A stretch of DNA of 6,411 nucleotides from Deltaproteobacteria bacterium. GTDB lineage: Bacteria; Desulfobacterota; Syntrophia; Syntrophales; Smithellaceae. The stretch lies in contig SBEK01000207.1 of the NCBI GenBank assembly GCA_009668925.1, positions 1 to 6,411 on the forward strand, written 5' to 3'. Under the pieces are notes generated by a model. That model ran no database searches and was not told the origin of the DNA. It was given only the letters and a program-made list of their open reading frames with translations. Below, in pieces: positions 1 to 6,409 of this stretch (positions within the stretch are counted from its first letter, which is position 1; each line of letters starts with the position of its first letter). The translations under genes and the position numbers were made by a program.

Positions 1-84
1 GTCATCACGCTGGGTGCGGGCAGTGTGTATAAGATCGGCGAGGCCTTTCTCGATGAGATGCGTGAGGAGACGAAAAACGAATGA
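1..84 (+). CDS. murC: UDP-N-acetylmuramate--L-alanine ligase, C-terminal end only
   Basis: Only the last 27 codons and the TGA stop are in the window; the gene starts upstream. The frame reads VITLGAGSVYKIGEAFLDEM and then a charged tail. The 'TLGAG(S/D)' element followed by a helix is typical of the extreme C-terminus of MurC, the cytoplasmic ATP-dependent ligase that adds L-alanine to UDP-N-acetylmuramic acid. The stop overlaps the murB start as ATGA (81-84), and a murC-murB pair is a common dcw arrangement, which supports the call. The nucleotide-binding and catalytic domains are outside the window, so intactness cannot be judged. Another Mur ligase is possible from the tail alone, but the neighbour makes MurC much more likely. 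Confidence 0.82.
   Translation, partial: VITLGAGSVYKIGEAFLDEMREETKNE
64..69 (+). promoter_or_regulatory. murB ribosome binding site
   Basis: GAGGAG lies inside the last codons of murC, 11 nt before the ATG at 81. Together with the ATGA stop/start overlap it supports the murB start and suggests translational coupling to murC. Confidence 0.6.
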
Positions 85-1007
85 CGAGTCCTCTTGCCAT
101 AAGGGATGCCCTGGACGGCGTGACGGTCGGCGATGTGCGGTTTGACGAGCCGATGTCCCGGCATGCCTCGCTGAAATTGGGCGGTCCGGCTGCTGCGCTG
201 GTTACGACCGAAAACGAGGAGCAGCTCGGCTGCGTTGTGCAGAGGCTTGCCGAGAGGCAAATTCCGTTTATGCCGGTCGGCAATCTGACCAACATCCTGG
301 TGCGCGACGGCGGGTATCGTGGCGTGATGATCTGGATGCGCGGACTGGATCAGGTGAGCGCTGCTCCCGGCCCGGACGGCGAGTACGGCATCGATGCGCA
401 GGCGGGAGCGGCACTCGGCAAGGTTGTGAGCCTGGCCGCTTCTCACGAATTAACGGGCATGGAATTTTGTACGGGCATTCCCGGTAGCGTCGGCGGGGCC
501 GTCTGGATGAACGCCGGGGCCTATGGAAATGAAATCAAGGACGTGGTTTCGTCCGTGACCCTCATGGATCAAAACGGCGGGATGAAAACAGTGAAGCGCA
601 GTGCAATCGCCTTTGCCTATCGGCAATCCAATCTGCCCGCGGGCGACATCATCTGCCGGGCGCACTTCGTCCTGCAAAAAGGAAGCGCGGTGGAGATCCG
701 CGAACGGATGGTCGAGATCACGAAATCGCGGCAGGAGAAGCATCCGCTGAAATACCCCAGCGCCGGATCGGTTTTCAAAAACCCGCAAGGCATGCCGGCC
801 GGCCGGTTGATTGAGGAACTGGGGCTTAAAGGTCTCAGGCGCGGGGATGTCCAGGTGTCGAAAAAGCACGCCAATTTCATTGTGAATAAGGGGCAAGGCA
901 CGGCCTCGGACATGATCACGCTGATCAGGATCATTCAGGAGACCGCCCGAAAAGAAAAAGGTGTCAGTCTGGAAACAGAAATTGCAATTATTGGAGAAGA
1001 CGGGTGA
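81..1007 (+). CDS. murB: UDP-N-acetylenolpyruvoylglucosamine reductase
   Basis: A 308-residue flavoprotein that reduces UDP-GlcNAc-enolpyruvate to UDP-MurNAc with NADPH, in the cytoplasm. Family landmarks appear in order: the N-terminal 'HASLKLGGPA' (28-37); the FAD-binding loop GNLTNILVRDGG (67-78); GMEFCTGIPGSVGGAVWMNAG (126-146), the usual FAD-site signature; the YR pair at 180-181; SAGSVFKNP (227-235) with the expected catalytic Ser230; KKHANFIVN (261-269); and Glu300 near the C-terminus, matching the catalytic Glu of E. coli MurB. Length is about that of the shorter bacterial MurB type. The FAD loop is odd: it reads GNLTN where G(G/N)G(S/T)N is usual, so Leu69 replaces a conserved Gly. 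The start is fixed by the ATGA overlap with murC and a GAGGAG site; the stop overlaps ftsQ as GTGA. Confidence 0.97.
   Translation: MTSPLAIRDALDGVTVGDVRFDEPMSRHASLKLGGPAAALVTTENEEQLGCVVQRLAERQIPFMPVGNLTNILVRDGGYRGVMIWMRGLDQVSAAPGPDGEYGIDAQAGAALGKVVSLAASHELTGMEFCTGIPGSVGGAVWMNAGAYGNEIKDVVSSVTLMDQNGGMKTVKRSAIAFAYRQSNLPAGDIICRAHFVLQKGSAVEIRERMVEITKSRQEKHPLKYPSAGSVFKNPQGMPAGRLIEELGLKGLRRGDVQVSKKHANFIVNKGQGTASDMITLIRIIQETARKEKGVSLETEIAIIGEDG
993..1000 (+). promoter_or_regulatory. ftsQ ribosome binding site deciding the GTG start
   Basis: GGAGAAGA lies inside the end of murB. Its GGAG core is 7 nt upstream of GTG 1004, good spacing for that non-ATG start. The next in-frame ATG, at 1028, has no comparable site upstream. 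Confidence 0.6.
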
Positions 1008-1849
1008 GCGGAAAAGTAAAAGTCAGTATGGAAGCCAGAAGAAACCGTTTGCGCCGGCGTCTGATCGGCTCTCTGGGCGAGTCGCTTGCCGCCTTGGGAC
1101 TGCTTTTTGCCGCGGCAGCGATCTGCCTTGTGTTCATCTATGCATACAGCAGTCTGTTTTGCGCCCGCTATTTCGAGATCAGGGACATCGCCGTGCGCGG
1201 TGTCCGGGAACTGAATGAAAAGGACATCCTGGCCCTGGCCGATATCCGGCCGCGGTCGAATATCCTGGCCGTGAATACGGACGCCGTTGCCGCCCGGATC
1301 GCGGCCAATCCCTGGGTCAAGCATATTTACGTCGGCCGGGAATTTCCCGACCGGCTGGTGCTGGATGTCCGCGAGCGCACGCCGGTCGCCCTGGTGAAGC
1401 AGTCCGGTGACTTTTACCTGATGGATGCGGAAGGCTTCGTCTTCAAGAAGCTGTCGCATGCCGATGAAGTCGACCTGGCCATCCTCTCCGGTATCGACGT
1501 TCTGGCCAAAAAGAAGTCCGCGCTGCTGCCCCAGGCGCTGAAACTGCTGGATCTGCTGTCCACCGCGGACCACTATGCATTTTTGGGAACCGTTTCCGAA
1601 GTGCATATGGATGAGGTGTTTGGACTATCCATCCTGACGGATAAGGGTCTGCATTTGAAGCTGGGCCGGGAGAATTTTGCGGGCAAGCTCAATCAACTCC
1701 AGGTCGTCCTGGCGGATCTGGAGAAGCGGGGCATGAAAGACGGTCATCTGTTTGTCGACCTGGCGGATATATCCAAGGTGACCGTCCAGCGCCACGACGC
1801 ACTGGGAAAAGCCGAGGAGCGGAAGAAAGGGCCGCAGTACAGACTGTAG
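1004..1849 (+). CDS. ftsQ: Cell division protein FtsQ
   Basis: A 281-residue single-pass inner-membrane protein. In the family, FtsQ joins FtsB and FtsL at the division site and links the cytoplasmic ring to septal peptidoglycan synthesis. Visible here: an Arg-rich cytoplasmic N-terminus (about 11-19, RRNRLRRR), a hydrophobic segment (about 27-50) and a POTRA domain (about 56-125). The POTRA has 'YFEIRDIAVRGVREL', 'NPWVKHIYVGREFPDRLVLDV' and 'RTPVAL', a pattern typical of FtsQ/DivIB. A periplasmic FtsQ domain follows to about 262, then a short charged tail (KAEERKKGPQYR). The GTG start overlaps the murB stop and has a GGAG site 7 nt upstream; starting at ATG 1028 would remove only eight residues and leave the membrane segment intact. 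No ddl gene separates it from murB. DivIB is the Gram-positive name for the same family; the context with FtsA and FtsZ favours FtsQ. Confidence 0.94.
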   Translation: MSGKVKVSMEARRNRLRRRLIGSLGESLAALGLLFAAAAICLVFIYAYSSLFCARYFEIRDIAVRGVRELNEKDILALADIRPRSNILAVNTDAVAARIAANPWVKHIYVGREFPDRLVLDVRERTPVALVKQSGDFYLMDAEGFVFKKLSHADEVDLAILSGIDVLAKKKSALLPQALKLLDLLSTADHYAFLGTVSEVHMDEVFGLSILTDKGLHLKLGRENFAGKLNQLQVVLADLEKRGMKDGHLFVDLADISKVTVQRHDALGKAEERKKGPQYRL

Positions 1850-1880
1850 GCTGCAGATCAGTCACGGGCGGTTATTCAGA

Positions 1881-1886
1881 AGGGTG
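1881..1886 (+). promoter_or_regulatory. ftsA ribosome binding site
   Basis: AGGGTG lies 5 nt before ATG 1892, in the 42-nt gap after ftsQ. The gap has no clear terminator hairpin and no good promoter pair, so ftsA is probably read from an upstream promoter. Confidence 0.55.
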
Positions 1887-1891
1887 AACGT

Positions 1892-3118
1892 ATGGGAAGA
1901 AAAAGCAATGTTCTGGTGGGGATCGATATAGGAACGACGAAAACGGCGGCGGTTGTCGGCGAGGTGACCGAAACCGGCATCGACATTATCGGCATGGGGA
2001 TTTCGCCGGCCAAGGAGCTCCGGAAGGGCGGCGTCGTCAATATCGACAACACGGTCGAGGCAATCAAAAAAGCCGTGGAAGACGCCGAACACATGTCGGG
2101 GTGCCGTATCAATTCCGCCTATGTAGGCATTGCCGGCCCGCACATCAAGGGGCAAAACTCGCTGGGGATTGTCGCCGTCAAGGGCCGGGAAGTCGGAGAG
2201 GATGATGTGCAGCGGGCGATCGAAGCGTCGAAGGCCATTGCCATTCCCGTCGACCGGGAGATCCTGCACACGCTGCCGCAAAACTACGTGGTGGACGGCC
2301 AGGACGGCATTCGCGATCCCGTCGGCATGTCGGGGGTGCGCCTGGAAGCAAAGGTGCACATCGTGACCGGGGCGGCCGCGTCCATTCAGAATGTGGTCAA
2401 ATCCGTCAACCGCGTGGGGCTCGACATTGATGATGTCGTTCTGGAGCAACTGGCGGCGAGCGAAGCCATTTTGAGCGCCGATGAAAAGGACCTGGGCGTC
2501 GCCGTGATTGATATCGGCGGATCGACGACGGGCATTGCCATCTTTGCGGAAGGCAGCATCAAGCATACCGCCACGCTGCCCGTGGGCGGCAACTTTCTCA
2601 CCTCGGACATCGCCACCGGGCTGCGCACACCGTTTGCGGAAGCGGAAAAGATCAAGTTGAAGTACGGCTGCGCGCTGACGTCGATGATTCCCAAGGAAGA
2701 AACCATCGAAGTCCCGAGCGTCGGCGGCCGCGATGCGCGCATGGTGTCGCGGCAGATTCTGGGACGGATCGTCGAGCCCCGGATGGATGAAATCCTGAAC
2801 ATGGCGCTCAAGGAAATGGTCCGTTCCGGTTACGAAGATCTGCTGGCGGCGGGACTGGTGCTGACCGGCGGCGGATCGCTGCTGCCGGGCATCAACGAAA
2901 TGGCCGAGCAGATTTTCGACATGCCGGTGCGCCGCGGCTGTCCGACGGGCGTCGGCGGCTTGAGCGACGTCGCCAATTCTCCGGCGTTTGCCGTCGGGGT
3001 CGGCCTGATTATCTACGGCAGCAAAAACACATCGGGTGATTCCGTCTACCGCAAGACGGGCAACGTTTTCAGCGAATTTTTCAAAACGATTAAAAAATGG
3101 TTCTTAGAGTTCTTTTAG
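1892..3118 (+). CDS. ftsA: Cell division protein FtsA (actin-like membrane anchor of FtsZ)
   Basis: A 408-residue actin-fold ATPase that binds the FtsZ C-terminal tail and tethers Z-ring filaments to the cytoplasmic face of the inner membrane. The nucleotide-binding elements are intact: phosphate-1 loop GIDIGTTKTAAVVGE (10-24), phosphate-2 loop DIGGSTTGIAIF (207-218) and adenosine motif VLTGGGSLLPGI (323-334). The FtsA-specific SHS2/1C domain occupies roughly 86-165, with 'HTLPQNYVVDGQDGIRDPVGM' near 126-146. The last 16 residues, FSEFFKTIKKWFLEFF, form a strong candidate amphipathic membrane-targeting helix of alternating aromatic and basic residues. Length matches the family. The ATG has AGGGTG 5 nt upstream. 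It is separated from ftsZ by 18 nt, the classical partner arrangement. MreB and DnaK are excluded by the SHS2 region, the C-terminal helix and the ftsZ neighbour. Confidence 0.98.
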   Translation: MGRKSNVLVGIDIGTTKTAAVVGEVTETGIDIIGMGISPAKELRKGGVVNIDNTVEAIKKAVEDAEHMSGCRINSAYVGIAGPHIKGQNSLGIVAVKGREVGEDDVQRAIEASKAIAIPVDREILHTLPQNYVVDGQDGIRDPVGMSGVRLEAKVHIVTGAAASIQNVVKSVNRVGLDIDDVVLEQLAASEAILSADEKDLGVAVIDIGGSTTGIAIFAEGSIKHTATLPVGGNFLTSDIATGLRTPFAEAEKIKLKYGCALTSMIPKEETIEVPSVGGRDARMVSRQILGRIVEPRMDEILNMALKEMVRSGYEDLLAAGLVLTGGGSLLPGINEMAEQIFDMPVRRGCPTGVGGLSDVANSPAFAVGVGLIIYGSKNTSGDSVYRKTGNVFSEFFKTIKKWFLEFF

Positions 3119-3125
3119 ACAAAAA

Positions 3126-3133
3126 AGGGGGTG
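3126..3133 (+). promoter_or_regulatory. ftsZ ribosome binding site deciding the ATG start
   Basis: AGGGGGTG matches AGGAGGTG with one mismatch and is spaced correctly for ATG 3137 (5 nt from the last G of the core). The in-frame GTG at 3131 lies inside this site, so it is unlikely to be the real start. Confidence 0.65.
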
Positions 3134-3136
3134 CGC

Positions 3137-4288
3137 ATGTTTGAATTAACGGAAGTCTGCATCGAAAATTCGGCAAGAATCAAAGTCATAGGTGCGGGAG
3201 GGGGCGGCGGAAACGCCGTCAATACGATGATTTCATATTCGCTCCGGGGCGTCGATTTCATTATTGCCAATACGGACGCCCAGGCGCTGGGTGCGTCGGC
3301 CGCGCCCAGCAAAATCCAGATCGGAGCGGAAGTCACGAAGGGCCTGGGCGCCGGTTCCAATCCGGACATCGGCCGGCAGTCGGCCCTGGAATCCCGCGAT
3401 GAAATCCGCCGTCATCTGGAAGGCGCGGACATGATTTTCATCACGGCCGGCCTGGGCGGCGGCACCGGGACGGGCGCGGCGCCGATCATTGCGGAGCTTG
3501 CCCGCGAGTGCGGGGCGCTGACGGTCGCCGTGGTGACCAAGCCGTTTCAATTTGAAGGCAAGAAGAGAAACGCACAGGCCGAGGACGGCATCATTGCCCT
3601 GCGCGACGTCGTGGACACCCTGATCGTCGTACCCAACCAGCGGCTGCTTTCCCTGGGCGGACGCGGGCTGTCGCTTCTGGATGCATTCAAGAAAGCGGAC
3701 GATATCCTCTATCAGGCCGTGAAAGGCATCTCCGATCTGATCATTGTCCCGGGGCTCATCAATCTCGATTTCGCCGACGTGAAAAACATTATGAGCAACA
3801 TGGGCATGGCGCTTATGGGAACCGGCACGGCCAGCGGTGAGAACCGCGCCGTGGAAGCCGCGCAGCGGGCCATTTCCTCGCCGCTGCTGGAAGACAACAC
3901 GATCCAGGGTGCACAGGGCATCCTGCTCAGCATCACCGGCGGACCGGACATGAGCCTCTACGAAGTCAATGAGGCTTCTTCGCTCATTCAGTCCGAGGCG
4001 CATGAAGACGCCAATATTATTTTCGGGACGGTGATTGATGAGAACATGAAGGACGAAATCCGGATCACGGTGATCGCGACCGGCTTTGAGGATGCCATGA
4101 AGAAAAAACAGGCGCCGTCGAATGTCGCCCACCTGGGCGGTTTCCGGAAAGAGGACCTGTCGACGCCCGCATTTATGCGCCGGGAAAAATCGCGCGATCA
4201 GGCCAATGTTCTGACGATGGGGCTCAATGATGAAGGCGAACACGTCGATATCGAAATTCCGACGTTTCTGCGCCGGCAGGCGGACTAA
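3137..4288 (+). CDS. ftsZ: Cell division protein FtsZ (tubulin-like GTPase)
   Basis: From ATG 3137 this is a 383-residue cytoplasmic GTPase that polymerises into the Z-ring and recruits the divisome. Visible landmarks are [12 protein letters not shown] (about 18-29), the tubulin signature GGGTGTG (107-113), the PNQRLLSL region (about 166-173), and the T7 catalytic loop NLDFADV with Asn209, Asp211 and Asp214. A GTPase-activating domain runs to about 317 (ITVIATGF), followed by a variable linker of about 50 residues and the conserved tail [12 protein letters not shown] that binds FtsA. Both GTP-site halves and the tail are intact, and the length is typical. I preferred the ATG because the Shine-Dalgarno sequence overlaps the in-frame GTG at 3131; the latter would add only Met-Arg. 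It follows ftsA by 18 nt and probably shares its transcript, though ftsZ often has extra promoters within upstream genes that I could not recognise here. Confidence 0.99.
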   Translation: MFELTEVCIENSARIKVIGAGGGGGNAVNTMISYSLRGVDFIIANTDAQALGASAAPSKIQIGAEVTKGLGAGSNPDIGRQSALESRDEIRRHLEGADMIFITAGLGGGTGTGAAPIIAELARECGALTVAVVTKPFQFEGKKRNAQAEDGIIALRDVVDTLIVVPNQRLLSLGGRGLSLLDAFKKADDILYQAVKGISDLIIVPGLINLDFADVKNIMSNMGMALMGTGTASGENRAVEAAQRAISSPLLEDNTIQGAQGILLSITGGPDMSLYEVNEASSLIQSEAHEDANIIFGTVIDENMKDEIRITVIATGFEDAMKKKQAPSNVAHLGGFRKEDLSTPAFMRREKSRDQANVLTMGLNDEGEHVDIEIPTFLRRQAD

Positions 4289-4344
4289 TCAGATGTGTGT
4301 GGCTGTCCGTCCGGATGAAAAAAGGCGAAGGCCGTGACGAGCCC

Positions 4345-6042
4345 ATGAACTGGAAAGAGAAAAAAAAATACGAAGCCCTCTTGGCGCACGAGCAGGGCTT
4401 CGAAAAGAAAGTCTGGGGAACCTGCCACACGGTTTGCCTGGCCTATCCCAACGTTTACCGGATCGGCATGGCCAACCTTGGATTCCAGACGGTCTACAAG
4501 ATATTTAACGCGCTCCCTTCCTTTCTTTGTGAAAGAGTGTTTCTGCCCCCCGCCGCCGGCGACGCCGAGTTCGCCGCCGGCGCGGCAGGAACGGTCTCAC
4601 TGGAAAGCCAAAAACCGATCGGCGATTTCGACATTCTGGCCTTTTCCGTTTCTTTTGAAAATGATTATCCATCCATTTTAAAGATCCTTGACCTGGGCGG
4701 CATCGCACTCCGGGCCAAAGACCGCGAAGGCTCGGAGCCGCTGGTCATCGGCGGCGGTATTGCGCTCACGCTCAATCCGGAGCCGCCGGCCCAATTCTTC
4801 GACGTCTTTATTTTGGGGGAAGCGGAAGACGTTCTGCCGCGGTTCGCCGGCGTTTATGATGAAGCGAAGCGGTCCGGCCTCGATCGAAAAACCCTGCTTC
4901 GTCATCTGCAAAAGCAAATACCGGGACTCTATGTGCCGTCGCTTTATACCGTGCATTATTTTACCGAAGGAAAGATTCGGGACATCCTTCCGATAGAAGA
5001 GGGGCTGCCCGATAAAATACGTATTTCTCCGGTCCAGGATATCGGTGCTTTTTCCACGGCCGAAGTCGTGAGCACCCCGGATTCCGAACTGGCCGACATG
5101 TTTCTCGTGGAAGTCAATCGCGGCTGCCCGCGTTTCTGCCGTTTTTGCGCCGCCGCTTATGTTTATGCGCCGCCGCGGTTCCGCGGCTATAAAGAAATTG
5201 TGCCGGTCCTTGATCACGGCCTCACGGTGAAAGATAAAATCGGACTGGTCGGGACGGCGGTCTCCGATCATCCGGATCTGGTCAAGCTCTGCCGCCATAT
5301 TGTGGAGCAAAGCGCCCGGGCCGGTGTCGGTTCCCTGCGGATCGACCGGATTGACGAGACGATGGTGGATATGCTTGGTGCCTGCGGCATCGAGACGGTC
5401 GCGCTGGCGCCGGAAGCGGGATCGCAGCGGCTGCGGGATCTGCTGCGCAAAGGCATCACAATGGATGATATTCTGCATGCCGTGGAGCTTCTCATCGAAA
5501 AGGACATCTCCAACCTCCGGCTGTACTTCATGGTGGGGCTGCCTACGGAAACGGATGAAGACATCGAGGCCATTATCGATCTGGCCAGGAAGATACAGCA
5601 CACGGCGCTTGGCCGCACGGAAGGCAAAAAGAAGTTCCGACGCGTAACGCTGAGCATCAATCAGTTTATTCCCAAGCCCCGCACGCCTCTGCAATGGTGT
5701 GCGCTCGCGGACGTTCAGGCCGTGGCGAAAAGGATTAAAAGGATCAGCCAGGCCTTCCGGCAAGACAAGCAGATCAACGTCATCGCCGACGTGCCGAAGT
5801 GGAACTATGTACAGGCTCTCCTGTCCCTGGGCGACCGGCGTGTGGGAGATATCCTTCTTGCCGTCCATCGCCTGAAGGGCCACTGGCCGAAGGCGCTGAA
5901 AAGCGTCAATATCAATCCCGACTTTTATGTCTATCGCGAAAAAGACCAAGATGAGTTCCTGCCCTGGGACATCATCGAGGTCGGCCTTCCCAAAAAAGCG
6001 CTGATCAGGGAATATAAAAAGGCGCTGCCCGATTCCAAGTGA
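4345..6042 (+). CDS. Radical SAM protein of unknown function (resembles the TIGR03960-type family)
   Basis: About 565 residues from ATG 4345. The radical SAM cluster motif is CPRFCRFC, with Cys261, Cys265 and Cys268 expected to hold a [4Fe-4S] cluster. Before it is a Rossmann-like N-terminal region ('CLAYPNVYRIGMANLGFQ', 'SLESQKPIGDFDILAFSVSFE', 'VIGGG', 'NPEP', 'FFDVFILGEAEDVL') like that of proteins labelled B12-binding radical SAM. I see no DxHxxG cobalamin motif, so B12 binding is doubtful. After the cluster come 'APEAGSQRLRDLLRKGIT' and 'FMVGLPTETDEDIEAI', both common in this superfamily, then 'FIPKPRTPLQW', 'LSLGDRRVGD' and 'FLPWDIIEVGL', typical of TIGR03960-like C-termini. No fused or following DUF2344 partner and no TRAM domain is visible. 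The start is uncertain: in-frame GTG 4297 and ATG 4315 are alternatives, and none has a clear ribosome binding site. The tight position after ftsZ suggests cotranscription. The substrate is unknown; RNA modification is only a possibility. Confidence 0.88.
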   Translation: MNWKEKKKYEALLAHEQGFEKKVWGTCHTVCLAYPNVYRIGMANLGFQTVYKIFNALPSFLCERVFLPPAAGDAEFAAGAAGTVSLESQKPIGDFDILAFSVSFENDYPSILKILDLGGIALRAKDREGSEPLVIGGGIALTLNPEPPAQFFDVFILGEAEDVLPRFAGVYDEAKRSGLDRKTLLRHLQKQIPGLYVPSLYTVHYFTEGKIRDILPIEEGLPDKIRISPVQDIGAFSTAEVVSTPDSELADMFLVEVNRGCPRFCRFCAAAYVYAPPRFRGYKEIVPVLDHGLTVKDKIGLVGTAVSDHPDLVKLCRHIVEQSARAGVGSLRIDRIDETMVDMLGACGIETVALAPEAGSQRLRDLLRKGITMDDILHAVELLIEKDISNLRLYFMVGLPTETDEDIEAIIDLARKIQHTALGRTEGKKKFRRVTLSINQFIPKPRTPLQWCALADVQAVAKRIKRISQAFRQDKQINVIADVPKWNYVQALLSLGDRRVGDILLAVHRLKGHWPKALKSVNINPDFYVYREKDQDEFLPWDIIEVGLPKKALIREYKKALPDSK

Positions 6043-6068
6043 TATTTCATTCTATTCAATTCTCCGCC

Positions 6069-6100
6069 ATTGCGAGCAGACCCTCGGTCTGCGCGGCAAT
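6069..6100 (+). repeat. REP-like hairpin, possible operon terminator
   Basis: ATTGC (6069-6073) pairs with GCAAT (6096-6100), and inside it GCAGACC (6076-6082) pairs with GGTCTGC (6086-6092) around a CTC loop. The outline CATTGCGAG...GCGGCAATCT resembles a widespread intergenic palindromic repeat of bacteria; that identification is from memory. The hairpin lies 27 nt after the radical SAM stop and is followed by CTTTT, so it could end transcription of the cluster. The T tract is short, which makes intrinsic termination uncertain. Confidence 0.55.
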
Positions 6101-6109
6101 CTTTTCCCC

Positions 6110-6136
6110 GCGTCATACGGACTTGATCGGGAATAA
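6110..6136 (+). repeat. Decayed copy of a 'CGTCATACCGGACTTGATCCGGTAT'-like repeat
   Basis: The segment reads CGTCATACGGACTTGATCGG then GAAT. It resembles the dispersed repeat whose intact form has an ACCGGA...TCCGGT stem around CTTGA. Here one C is missing on each side and the right arm has changed, so the stem is broken. It sits about 10 bases after the REP-like hairpin; pairing of such elements is common in repeat-bearing intergenic regions. The assignment rests on remembered consensus, not a search. Confidence 0.4.
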
Positions 6137-6155
6137 AGAAATTCTTAACGGAGCG

Positions 6156-6200
6156 CAGTTGAACCGGGACATGCCTTCGCTTGGGCATGCCCTGCAACTG
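6156..6200. repeat. Long imperfect hairpin
   Basis: CAGTTG (6156-6161) pairs with CAACTG (6195-6200). After a small internal loop, GGG plus CATGCC (6166-6168 and 6170-6175, A6169 bulged) pairs with GGCATGCCC (6184-6192), leaving an 8-nt loop. No T run follows, so it is not a standard intrinsic terminator on the + strand. An alternative outer pairing, GAACC (6161-6165) with GGTTC (6202-6206), is also possible. It may be part of a structured RNA or a dispersed repeat. Confidence 0.5.
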
Positions 6201-6220
6201 TGGTTCTAAACTCATTTCTC

Positions 6221-6264
6221 GACAGCCGAAAACTCGCCTTTCGGGCTCAAACAGTTCGGCTGTC
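6221..6264. repeat. Hairpin with perfect 10-bp arms
   Basis: GACAGCCGAA (6221-6230) is the exact reverse complement of TTCGGCTGTC (6255-6264). The 24-nt loop holds a small GCC/GGC stem (6236-6238 with 6244-6246) and AACT/AGTT, which could extend the main stem with a bulge. No T run follows on either strand. With the hairpin 20 nt upstream it forms a two-stem structure; function unknown. Confidence 0.6.
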
Positions 6265-6326
6265 TGATGCTCCACAACGCCTCGCGCCACAACGTTTCGG
6301 TCATATTCGCTTAAGTCACGCCCCGC

Positions 6327-6355
6327 TTCAACCGCGGATTTTTCAATTCAACCGC
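6327..6355. repeat. 9-bp direct repeat TTCAACCGC
   Basis: TTCAACCGC occurs at 6327-6335 and again at 6347-6355, exactly 20 bp apart start to start, with an AT-rich spacer. Two copies about two helical turns apart, just upstream of a possible promoter, could bind a regulator, but a 9-bp repeat may also be chance. Confidence 0.35.
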
Positions 6356-6373
6356 AATGCTCAAGTATATTAA

Positions 6374-6409
6374 ATTTGTGCTTGCATATTAATGCAATAC
6401 AAATGTATT
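6374..6409. promoter_or_regulatory. AT-rich palindromic block, possible operator
   Basis: Nested symmetry: ATTTGT (6374-6379) with ACAAAT (6399-6404), inside it TTGCAT (6382-6387) with ATGCAA (6392-6397), and overlapping on the right AATAC (6396-6400) with GTATT (6405-6409) around AAAT. Such overlapping short palindromes in AT-rich DNA are typical of binding sites for dimeric repressors, for example ribbon-helix-helix antitoxins. The regulator and regulated gene are outside the window, so this remains inference. Confidence 0.45.

Noticed and set aside
1850..1891. Possible terminator or promoter in the ftsQ-ftsA gap
   Set aside because: No stem followed by a T run and no convincing -35/-10 pair was found in the 42 nt.
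3060..3130. AT-rich stretch before ftsZ as a promoter
   Set aside because: The A/T richness is explained by Phe and Lys codons of the FtsA membrane-targeting helix; no good hexamer pair with proper spacing was seen.
3131..3136. GTG 3131 as the ftsZ start
   Set aside because: The GTG lies within the Shine-Dalgarno sequence that serves ATG 3137, and FtsZ proteins typically begin MFE-like.
3233..4243. Long open frame of 336 codons on the - strand opposite ftsZ
   Set aside because: It is antisense to an intact FtsZ and explained by GC-rich third positions.
4678..5949. Long open frame of 423 codons on the - strand opposite the radical SAM gene
   Set aside because: It is antisense to a gene with clear catalytic motifs; its His/Arg-rich product looks like the mirror of GC-biased codons and matches no family I know.
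5931..6290. Open frame of 119 codons on the - strand over the noncoding tail
   Set aside because: It runs antisense into the 3' end of the radical SAM gene, spans all the hairpins, and its translation shows no recognisable domain. It is most likely a chance frame through repeat DNA.
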